Made by a program: the position numbers and the translations under genes
Notes under the pieces: model-generated
What the model was told of the DNA's origin: nothing
The model's input: only the letters and a program-made list of their open reading frames with translations
Database searches by the model: none
From: an uncultured Planctomycetota bacterium
GTDB lineage: Bacteria > Planctomycetota > Planctomycetia > Pirellulales > Thermoguttaceae
NCBI GenBank assembly: GCA_902797455.1
Contig: CADBTE010000424.1
Coordinates: 1 to 13,596 of the forward strand
DNA: 13,596 nucleotides
Reading direction: 5' to 3'
Shown: in pieces, positions 7,155 to 13,596 of the stretch
Layout: the number at the start of each line of letters is the position of its first letter
Position numbering within the stretch: position 1 is the stretch's first letter

Positions 7155-7653
7155 GATTGGGGTCGGCCGTCAGGTCGGCTGCTTTGGCCGAGAGAAATTC
7201 AAGCAGCCGGTTCGGTTCGACTTCCACCGCCATATTGATCGCTCCGGCGTTGATAAAGATCGTGTCGTAGAGGATCAGCGTCTCGTCGAAGAATGTGGGG
7301 AACGGTTTTTTCATCCCGATTGGGGAGCATCCCCCGCGGACGTAACCGGTGATATCGCGCAGCTCCTTGACGTGGATCATCTCGACCCGCTTATCCCCCG
7401 AGGCGCGGGCGACTTTTTTCATGTCGAGCTCGCTGTCGGAGGGGACGCAGCAGACGAGGAAACGGTTCTTGTCCCCCCGAAGAACGAGGGTTTTAAAGAT
7501 CCTCCCCGCCTCTACGCCGAGCGATTGACTTGTTTTAACGCTGCTCCAATCCTCGTCGTGGACGTCGTGCGACTCGACGAGGGTATACGGAACATTCCCC
7601 CGCTCCAGAAGGCGGCAGACGTTGGTTTTGGGGACACTGGGTTTATCTTTCAA
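7147..7653 (-). CDS. ybaK: YbaK/EbsC family aminoacyl-tRNA deacylase
   Basis: YbaK-type proteins are cytosolic trans-editing enzymes that deacylate mischarged tRNA, classically Cys-tRNA(Pro). The 168-residue product is of family length. It shows PKTNVCRLLE near the N-terminus, the catalytic-lysine segment IFKTL (Lys54), CVPSDSELDMKK (69-80) and the signature GYVRGGCSPIGMKK (103-116). The start is a TTG at 7653-7651 whose last two bases lie in the TGA stop of the HzsA-like gene (TTGA overlap). GAAGGAG (7661-7667) sits 7 bases upstream and decides the start. The overlap implies translational coupling to a secreted heme protein, an unexpected partner for a tRNA-editing enzyme. Cys-tRNA(Pro) specificity is inferred from the family; other substrates are possible within it. 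Confidence 0.93.
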   Translation of the reverse strand: MKDKPSVPKTNVCRLLERGNVPYTLVESHDVHDEDWSSVKTSQSLGVEAGRIFKTLVLRGDKNRFLVCCVPSDSELDMKKVARASGDKRVEMIHVKELRDITGYVRGGCSPIGMKKPFPTFFDETLILYDTIFINAGAINMAVEVEPNRLLEFLSAKAADLTADPNHK

Positions 7654-10600
7654 GGGTGGTCTCCTTCGCCGGAGGAATAGGGCAGGTCGGGGACCGGTTC
7701 GGTATCGAGGATCGGCCAGATGAGCTCGCCGCGTTTTTGCGCCTCCTCGTCACGGAACGCGCCGAGCCGGGGGGCGTTGCAGTCCATCCAAAGGATCAGC
7801 GCGTGACGGTCCTCGTCGCAGACCGCCTGGCGGTGGTTTTCGTCGAAGAGGATCGATCCGAGTTTCGATTCCGAGGAACCGAAGCGCCCCGGATACGAAC
7901 GCGATCCGCCGTGGGGGCCGCGCGTGACGGTCTCCCCGCGCATTCCCCCGCTGAAATAATAGATCCAGGGGCGCAGGTCCTCGTGACTCATCGTCACCGG
8001 CACGATGTTGTTTTCCGCATGGCAGGGGATACAGCTCTTTTCCAAGATCGGCTCAACGCGCCGGTAGAAGTTCATCGGCTCGACCGGGCCGCATTCCGGC
8101 TGGAGGGTCGACGGTTCGCGGCCGAACGCTATGGCGCTGCCGCGCTGCGGCTGATTTTCCGTCGCGGCGTCCTGTGGCTCATGACAGCCGACGCACAAAA
8201 AGTGTTCGCCCGGATGGACGAAGGTCACTGAGCGCATCGTCTGAACCGCCCGGTAGTCGGCGTCGAGAATCTGGAAAATCAGCTCCTTCTTCGCCGGGGC
8301 CCTGAAGAAGACGCTTCCATCTTCCTCGACCGGGACAATACCCAGCGGAATGCGGGGCGTATTCTCGGTCGCGTAGCCGATCCAGGGGGTGTCCATCCAG
8401 GGGTTCGGCTTCGGGATATCCTGAAGAACACGCAGGTACTTGATCGGGCGATCCGGGGGAAGGGGGAGATCGGCCATGCGGACATCGACGACCCCAATGG
8501 TCGCGCGCTGGTCGGCTGCGGCGAAGTCCTCTCCTTGGGTGGTCCGTCGGGGGATCACCGGCGGCTTGGGACGGGAGGCCAATGGAATCGGTTCGCTCAG
8601 ACGCAGGCGAGGGTCGTAACCGATCGGAAGCAGCTCGCGCTCGCACAGCAGCTCTTCATTCCCCCAGCGGTCGAGAAGGATCAGGTCCTCCCAGCGGTTG
8701 CAAAGGTACAGATCCTCGTTGAGCGGCCAGGGAGAGCCGTAGCAGGACTGTCCCCGGTCGACTCCCTCGGTTTCGGGGAAGGGCTCGTAGGGGGTCAGAC
8801 GGCGGATTTGACTCATGTGATGGTCATCTTCGGCGCGCGGGTCGAGCAGGCACAGCGATCCGTAGGTCTCGCCGTGATGGGGCGCGGCGGTGAAGATGTA
8901 TTTGTGTGAGTCGGGGATCGCGCGAAACTGCATCTGCGTGCAGGGCAGTCCGCTGGGGGCGTCGTCACAGCGGCCAAAGCGATGGTCGCCGTGCCGGACC
9001 GGGTCGGCCGCCATCTGGCGGTCATCCCAGAAGGTGAACCACGGCTGAGGATAGTTTCCCTGCGGGGAGCGGGGATTGCTTCCGTCGGGGGCACTTGTCC
9101 AGAGGGTGGAACCGAGGCAGTTCTCGCGGTCGACGTAGTCCCAGCGGGTGTACAGGAGCATCCCGTTGTTATCGACCGACGGCTGCCACTCGCTGGTCTC
9201 GAAGAAACTGATCGGGTAGATGTCGGTCCCATCGGGTTTCATGCTGTGCAGCACCGAGGTGGTGACACGCAGATCGGCTCCCTCGCCAAAGCAGCGAATG
9301 AACCCCCCGCGCCGTTCCGAGGCGAAGACCAGCCGAGAGTCGGGCAGCTCGCAGACGTCGAAGTCGTTGTAGGGGGAGTCGGTCAGCTGCGTGAGCGTCT
9401 TGCCGTGGAAGGTATCGTCGAGCGTCAGTTTGAAGAGATTCCAGGTGGTGTCTTTGGTCCAGATCCAGCGATGCTCTTGGGAGCCGGTGTGCGAAAAGTA
9501 GACGGTCTTCCCGTCGTAGGAGAGCTCCGGGGCGTAGAACGAGCCGTAGTCGAGCCGCCGGCCCGACAGCCGGGAGCAGACTTCCGTCGGGGTGACGGGG
9601 ATATCCTCGAGGAGATTTCTCACGCTTGGGGATTTCTCCCGCCAGCCCTCCAGAACGAAGAGCCCGCCGCCGCGGATCGAGTTAAAGCCGTAGATCTGGG
9701 TCGCCATGTGGCCGCCGATCCGGTCGTTGTGGTGGGGGTTCGTCAGACGGCAGCCGGCGTAGCAGCCCCGCGCCAGGAAGAGGACGCGGTCGAGCCGCTC
9801 GAGCGCCGGATCGAGCATCATAGCCCGGCGCCGAAGCGCCGAGACGAGGAAGAAATCGGCGGTGAGCGCTTCTTCGGCTCCGGCCGCCAAGTCGCTTTCG
9901 ATCGCGTCGGTGAGGCGCTGAAGATCCGCCTTTAGCGCTTTCGTGAGGTCGTTTTCGTCCAAGCCGAAGAGTATATCACCGGCGCGGCGCGCCACGACCT
10001 GCGCCGGGACCCGTTCTCCCTCGGCGATGAGCGTCTCGGGATCGTTCACCTGGGTGTCAGCGCCCCGGGGCAGCGGGATCTCTCCGGAGATCTGCCGCTT
10101 AAGCTCAATGTACTGTTCTCCCCAGAAGGCGAAGACGCCGGGACGAAAATCCTCGGCGCTGACCGAGGTGATCCCCAGCTCGCGGGCGCGGCGGTTGAAC
10201 GCTTCCGGTTCGATACTCGCCATTGGGATGTTCTTCGCGGGATGATCCCCGGGGGGGACTTCGAGTTCCATTCCCCCAGTGGGGAACAGATGCTCGACCT
10301 GGTCGGCCAGGGAGTTGAACACCACGATCGTTTCGCCCAGATCACCGGCCAGTTCACCTTCGACACGAAAACTCCCGGTGGAAGAGGAGGGGAACAGCGC
10401 CGCGGCGTCGGCCAAGGTCAGCGGGGTAGGGGGGATCTTTTCGGCCGCCGGCTGGTCGGTCTCGGGGGGTTGCCGCTGCGCGGCGTCGTCGGCGGGGGTC
10501 AGGCGAAGAAGGGTACCCTCGTCAACAGCCAGCGGCTCTTGGGGAAGGGCGGTTTGTATCTTGTTCCCCAAACTGATCCTCAGGTCGCCGAAGGCGATTC

Positions 10601-11210
10601 GAGAGGGGAACGACTGCTCAACAATGTTCCCAATCGACAGTTTGCCGCCCGTGGTATCGGCCTCGGGACGGTCAATCGCCAGGGTCCCCAGCTGCTGGCC
10701 ATCGGCATAAAGCTCAAGGTGGTCGCTTTGAAGCAGAAGCTCGAAGAAGTGCCACTGATCGTCGGTGAAGGCCTTCCCGCTTCGCAGGTGATCCGCGGGG
10801 CTGTTGTGCGGCAGATAGACCGACAGCTCGCCGGTGTGCGCGTTGGTGAACAATTCCCAGTGGGCGGCGGATGACTTCGGCTCGAAGGCCAGGAGAATGT
10901 TGAACCCTTTGGCGTCGGGGATCTTGGCCCAGAGCGAAACGGTGATCGGCCGGGGGTCGAGTTTCTGTCCGACCGACATGGTGAACACCGAGCCGCCCGG
11001 ACGCCAGGCGGGGGCAAATCCGTCACGCATAGGGGGGAGGATTTCGAACCCACGCGGGGGATCGAGCGCCGTATCGTACGGCGAGACACGGTGAATCGTC
11101 GGCGGAAGCTGCCCCGACGCGCGCGGAGGGAAAAGGGAAAACGAAAGGAGAAGCGGCGCGAGCGCGGCAAAAACGACAGCGTGGGCGTGTTGTAATCTCA
11201 TGGGGGTCAC
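7650..11210 (-). CDS. Secreted LamG / beta-propeller / di-heme protein, HzsA-related
   Basis: The 1186-residue protein begins with a signal peptide (hydrophobic 11-27, likely cleavage after the ASG near 33). Residues about 72-215 look like a LamG/concanavalin-type domain (FELLLQSDHLELYADGQQLG region, 156-175). Residues about 555-850 carry propeller-type strands such as LSYDGKTVYFSHTG (563-576) and LPDSRLVFASERR (622-634). The C-terminus has two c-type heme motifs, CVGCH (1006-1010) and CIPCH (1060-1064). This layout fits the HzsA-related family, named after hydrazine synthase subunit alpha. No HzsB or HzsC partner is present, and there is Asp rather than Tyr four residues after the first heme His, so hydrazine synthesis is unlikely; a periplasmic redox or substrate-binding role is inferred. 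The GTG at 11210 has an AGG 8 bases upstream; an ATG at 11201 is the alternative. It is the first gene of the block. Confidence 0.85.
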   Translation of the reverse strand: MTPMRLQHAHAVVFAALAPLLLSFSLFPPRASGQLPPTIHRVSPYDTALDPPRGFEILPPMRDGFAPAWRPGGSVFTMSVGQKLDPRPITVSLWAKIPDAKGFNILLAFEPKSSAAHWELFTNAHTGELSVYLPHNSPADHLRSGKAFTDDQWHFFELLLQSDHLELYADGQQLGTLAIDRPEADTTGGKLSIGNIVEQSFPSRIAFGDLRISLGNKIQTALPQEPLAVDEGTLLRLTPADDAAQRQPPETDQPAAEKIPPTPLTLADAAALFPSSSTGSFRVEGELAGDLGETIVVFNSLADQVEHLFPTGGMELEVPPGDHPAKNIPMASIEPEAFNRRARELGITSVSAEDFRPGVFAFWGEQYIELKRQISGEIPLPRGADTQVNDPETLIAEGERVPAQVVARRAGDILFGLDENDLTKALKADLQRLTDAIESDLAAGAEEALTADFFLVSALRRRAMMLDPALERLDRVLFLARGCYAGCRLTNPHHNDRIGGHMATQIYGFNSIRGGGLFVLEGWREKSPSVRNLLEDIPVTPTEVCSRLSGRRLDYGSFYAPELSYDGKTVYFSHTGSQEHRWIWTKDTTWNLFKLTLDDTFHGKTLTQLTDSPYNDFDVCELPDSRLVFASERRGGFIRCFGEGADLRVTTSVLHSMKPDGTDIYPISFFETSEWQPSVDNNGMLLYTRWDYVDRENCLGSTLWTSAPDGSNPRSPQGNYPQPWFTFWDDRQMAADPVRHGDHRFGRCDDAPSGLPCTQMQFRAIPDSHKYIFTAAPHHGETYGSLCLLDPRAEDDHHMSQIRRLTPYEPFPETEGVDRGQSCYGSPWPLNEDLYLCNRWEDLILLDRWGNEELLCERELLPIGYDPRLRLSEPIPLASRPKPPVIPRRTTQGEDFAAADQRATIGVVDVRMADLPLPPDRPIKYLRVLQDIPKPNPWMDTPWIGYATENTPRIPLGIVPVEEDGSVFFRAPAKKELIFQILDADYRAVQTMRSVTFVHPGEHFLCVGCHEPQDAATENQPQRGSAIAFGREPSTLQPECGPVEPMNFYRRVEPILEKSCIPCHAENNIVPVTMSHEDLRPWIYYFSGGMRGETVTRGPHGGSRSYPGRFGSSESKLGSILFDENHRQAVCDEDRHALILWMDCNAPRLGAFRDEEAQKRGELIWPILDTEPVPDLPYSSGEGDHP

Positions 11211-11260
11211 GGTTGAAACCTGCGGGGGGAGGTTTTGCGATTCTTCTGCAATACACGGTT

Positions 11261-11289
11261 ATTTTATCGAAACCGCCCCGTGAAGTCAA
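11261..11289 (-). promoter_or_regulatory. Sigma70-like promoter of the HzsA-like operon
   Basis: On the minus strand TTGACT (11284-11289) and TAAAAT (11261-11266) each match five of six consensus bases and are exactly 17 apart. Transcription would start near 11254, giving a leader of about 45 bases. It is the only good promoter seen upstream of the four-gene minus-strand block. Confidence 0.6.
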
Positions 11290-11291
11290 AC

Positions 11292-11314
11292 TTTTCTCTC
11301 CGCGGGGGAGAAAA
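11292..11314. repeat. Inverted repeat between divergent promoters, operator-like
   Basis: TTTTCTC (11292-11298) pairs with GAGAAAA (11308-11314). The inner bases TCC and GGG (11299-11301 with 11305-11307) extend the stem to 10 pairs with one wobble. It lies three bases upstream of the -35 of the HzsA-like operon and about 9 bases from a weak plus-strand TTGCCC-17-TACGCT candidate (11323-11351). The position suits a regulator acting on both genes. The rest of the 11211-11432 gap shows only a bulged hairpin at 11342-11366. Confidence 0.45.
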
Positions 11315-11432
11315 AAGACCCCTTGCCCGGACAACGAAAAAACAGTACGCTGGGCGCCGTAACTGTGGAAATCCGACTCGGACCAAAGACATAGGTTAAA
11401 AAATATAAGGACCTGGGAAAGCCGTTTTTTGT

Positions 11433-13376
11433 ATGGACCGGAATTTTCGACTCCCCCGATATGCGTTTCTCTGGGCGGCGGTGCTGGCTGTCTGCGTGAC
11501 AGCCGCGCGGTCTGCCGGTGAGGAAAACGGCGGTATCGTTTCGTTCTCGGCGCAGATCGCCGCCGATGATACGCCCGTCTGCTCGGCGCCCGGCACCGGT
11601 AATTACTACGCGACCGGAACCTTGCGTGCCGGTGACATTGTTGAGATTTTCTATAAAAACGAAAACGGATGGTGCGCGATTCGTCCCCCCGAGGGGAGTT
11701 ACTCTTGGGTGAACGGCCAATTCGTTCGGCCCGCGGCCGACGGTACCGGAACTATTATCTCTCCGAGTCCCGAAAAAGAGGTTCCGGTTCGTGTCGGCGC
11801 CGATTCGGTACTCAAGAGTACCGGCGTGCAGGTGGGCTTAAAGAGCGGCCGAACCGTGACCATCCTGGGCGAAACCACGCTCACCGGAGGGAAGCGCTGG
11901 TATCGGATCGCTCCGCCGTCAGGGGAGTTCCGCTGGATCCATCTCGACGCGCTGGTTCCCAACGACCTTCTGGCGCAGGTCCCCGATCGTCTGGTTCGCC
12001 AAGCCGATGTCCAGCCCGAGGCCGAGACGGCCGCGGCGGCTGCGGAGGAACTTCCGCAGTCGATTCTCCATCCCGTTCGGCCCGCGGCGCCGGCGGGTAC
12101 CGCGGCGATGGATGAGTTCCATCTGGAATTGGCCAAATTGCAGCGGGATTTGTTCAATACTGTTGAGCGCTCGGGGACGATCGAGGCGTATGAGCTGCTG
12201 ATCGAGCGCGCGGCGACCCTCTTCAGCGCGGCGGTCGACGACGCGCAGCGGACCGAGGCGCAGCAGATCTATCAGCAGATCAAGGCGTATCGCAACGGGG
12301 CGATTCCCACGACCCTTTACAACGCCTCGGCGGCGATGCCGCAGTATGCCGAGACGACCCTCTACGCGCATCCGCTGTATCGAAACATGGCCGACGGTTC
12401 GGCGGTGGCGCGGCAGCAGCTTCCAAGGGAGCGTCAGCCGGGCCGAACCGTTCGAACCGAGGATCAGCGTCTGGCGTTCAGCGCTCCTGCGGCTTCGCAG
12501 AAAAAAAGCAAAGATTCCGATCGGGCCGAGAAGAGCGACCGCTCCGAGATGAAGTTTGCCTTCGCCGGCGGCAACGGGCCGTTCTCCGGGTTTAACCGCG
12601 GGAAACGGGGCGGATCGGCGATTGTCCCCCCGGCGAACTATCGTCAAAAAAGTCCAGAAACAATGATCGCGGATACCCACGCGATGAGCGCGGGGATCCC
12701 GATGATTGGGGCGATGATCAATCAGCCGACCGGCGCCGAGGGCGGCCAAAAGGATGCCGGCGCGGTGATGATGGCATCGCGTCCCGACGCGCAGCCGGTT
12801 TCCGCGCCGGAAGCGCAGACGGCGCCAGCCCAGGGCGGACCGGCTCAGCCGGCCGCCGGCCAACCGGCCGAAGCACCCGGCGGCGCGGCTCCGGCGATGC
12901 TTCCGATCGATGAAAAACCGGCCGGTACTCCGGTATCTGAGCCGACACTTTCGACGGCACGTCCGGTTTCGGTCGAGTTTCCCTCCACGCAGTACCCCGC
13001 CAAGGACAGCGACGGCTGGGCCGCGCCGGGGACCGTCAACCAGCGGGAGCTCAGCGCCCCCAAGCCGCTGAACGAGAAAAAATCCGCGCCCGCCGCGACG
13101 GACGCGGCCCAGGAACGTTTTGACGACGGCCGCTTCGACGTGGTGGGCGTTCTCGGCTATTTCCCCGATCGGCCGAGCGGGTACCCCCCGTACGCGATCG
13201 TCCGATCGGATGGACACGCTCTGGAGATTCTCAGTTACGTCGCCGCCGAGAAGGGGAAGAACCTCGATTCGTTCGTCGGCAAAAAGATCGGCGTCAACGG
13301 AACGCAGGGGTGGTTTAAGCGCGGCGACGATAATCGCCGGCTGATCACCGCCCGGTCGGTCTTTCCGCTGGAATAG
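11433..13376 (+). CDS. Exported tandem-SH3b protein with Ala/Pro-rich linker
   Basis: The 647-residue protein has a signal peptide (hydrophobic 11-24, likely cleavage after the ARSAG near 29). Two bacterial SH3-like domains follow (about 37-99 and 115-176). They share the pattern W-x-x-I-x-PP-x-G-x-x-x-W: GWCAIRPPEGSYSWV (79-93) and RWYRIAPPSGEFRWI (155-169). A helical segment (about 226-288) precedes a long low-complexity region rich in Ala, Pro, Gly and Gln (about 290-560). A compact C-terminal domain (567-647) reads FDVVGVLGYF ... KKIGVNGTQGWF ... LITARSVF, with the look of a small beta barrel. SH3b domains commonly bind cell-wall peptides or polysaccharide, so an envelope role is inferred. 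There is no clear Shine-Dalgarno before the ATG; AAGGA lies about 24 bases upstream. It is divergent from the HzsA-like operon. Confidence 0.85.
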   Translation: MDRNFRLPRYAFLWAAVLAVCVTAARSAGEENGGIVSFSAQIAADDTPVCSAPGTGNYYATGTLRAGDIVEIFYKNENGWCAIRPPEGSYSWVNGQFVRPAADGTGTIISPSPEKEVPVRVGADSVLKSTGVQVGLKSGRTVTILGETTLTGGKRWYRIAPPSGEFRWIHLDALVPNDLLAQVPDRLVRQADVQPEAETAAAAAEELPQSILHPVRPAAPAGTAAMDEFHLELAKLQRDLFNTVERSGTIEAYELLIERAATLFSAAVDDAQRTEAQQIYQQIKAYRNGAIPTTLYNASAAMPQYAETTLYAHPLYRNMADGSAVARQQLPRERQPGRTVRTEDQRLAFSAPAASQKKSKDSDRAEKSDRSEMKFAFAGGNGPFSGFNRGKRGGSAIVPPANYRQKSPETMIADTHAMSAGIPMIGAMINQPTGAEGGQKDAGAVMMASRPDAQPVSAPEAQTAPAQGGPAQPAAGQPAEAPGGAAPAMLPIDEKPAGTPVSEPTLSTARPVSVEFPSTQYPAKDSDGWAAPGTVNQRELSAPKPLNEKKSAPAATDAAQERFDDGRFDVVGVLGYFPDRPSGYPPYAIVRSDGHALEILSYVAAEKGKNLDSFVGKKIGVNGTQGWFKRGDDNRRLITARSVFPLE

Positions 13377-13406
13377 ATCTTTTTTTACCGATCTGTTGTA
13401 CAGTGC

Positions 13407-13596
13407 TTATTCGAAACGCGCCGCGACGAAGACGACGGTGCTTGGGTCCCCTTCGGCCTGAGTAAGCGTGAAGGTGTTGTTCCCGTCGGCGAACGCCTCG
13501 CGGGCGAAAGTAAAGACCAGCGCGCTTTTGGCCCCGGGGATGTTGTCCGGGGGCATGATCTGTCGGGCGATCGGTTCGGCGCCGCCCAGTGTGCCC
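13407..13596 (-). CDS. C-terminal fragment of an unidentified, probably secreted protein
   Basis: A minus-strand frame runs from the window edge to a TAA at 13407-13409, encoding 62 residues. It contains EPIARQIMPPDNIPGAKSAL, then VFTFAREAFADGNNTFTL, and ends TVVFVAARFE. The alternating hydrophobic pattern and the Asn/Thr-rich turn suggest a beta-sandwich C-terminal domain, as in many extracellular planctomycete proteins. I do not recognise the family. It converges on the SH3b gene with 30 bases between the stops. In that gap only AGATC (13375-13379) / GATCT (13390-13394) around a T-run is visible, which is not a convincing terminator. Confidence 0.6.
   Translation of the reverse strand, partial: GTLGGAEPIARQIMPPDNIPGAKSALVFTFAREAFADGNNTFTLTQAEGDPSTVVFVAARFE

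Noticed and set aside
8982..9935. 317-codon plus-strand open frame
   Set aside because: It is a shadow of the HzsA-like gene, whose propeller strands are continuous through this stretch.
7650..11210. True hydrazine synthase (anammox) locus
   Set aside because: No HzsB or HzsC gene is adjacent, the protein has an added LamG domain, and the residue after the first heme motif does not match what I recall for the active-site tyrosine.
11919..13217. 432-codon minus-strand open frame
   Set aside because: It is antisense to the SH3b gene and mirrors its low-complexity linker as Arg-rich sequence; it has no Shine-Dalgarno or domain.
13375..13394. AGATC / GATCT hairpin around a T-run as a terminator for the SH3b gene
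   Set aside because: The stem is only 5 bp and the T-run lies in the loop rather than after the stem, so it does not have terminator form.

Overview
The window is GC-rich bacterial chromosome. Its gene content points to a planctomycete. It carries a YidC with a very large periplasmic region, a secreted cytochrome-c protein of the HzsA-related type that is expanded in non-anammox planctomycetes, a NIPSNAP protein and a phosphatase that both have twin-arginine-like signals, and an SH3b-repeat exported protein with a long Ala/Pro linker. The phylum call rests on these family signatures, because there is no rRNA or tRNA in the window.

Layout. (i) 1-99, minus: the N-terminus of a gene that looks like adenylylsulfate (APS) kinase, cut by the window edge. 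Its upstream region (100-320) is comparatively AT-rich and holds several overlapping inverted repeats. (ii) 321-1055, minus: tsaB, a subunit of the tRNA t6A-modification machinery, divergent from (iii) 1255-2019, plus: a cytosolic metallophosphoesterase, followed after a 65-bp gap by yidC (2085-4871, plus). yidC ends at a strong bidirectional terminator (4897-4931). (iv) 4952-11210, minus: a four-gene block read from right to left. It encodes a 1186-residue LamG / propeller / di-heme HzsA-like protein, a YbaK-type tRNA deacylase translationally coupled to it, an exported Fn3-metallophosphoesterase and an exported NIPSNAP protein. A good sigma70-like promoter lies upstream at 11261-11289 and the shared terminator closes the block. 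(v) 11433-13376, plus: a divergent exported tandem-SH3b protein. (vi) 13407-13596, minus: the C-terminus of a convergent, probably secreted protein of unknown function, cut by the window edge.

How the genes relate. tsaB and yidC are housekeeping genes for translation fidelity and membrane protein insertion. The minus-strand block is the accessory part. It combines three predicted exported proteins (di-heme protein, phosphoesterase, NIPSNAP) with one cytosolic deacylase, and no published pathway known to me unites them. No mobile element, CRISPR array, tRNA or rRNA was seen. No stretch longer than 300 bases lacks a gene: the longest gaps are 100-320, 1056-1254 and 11211-11432, and each is described below.
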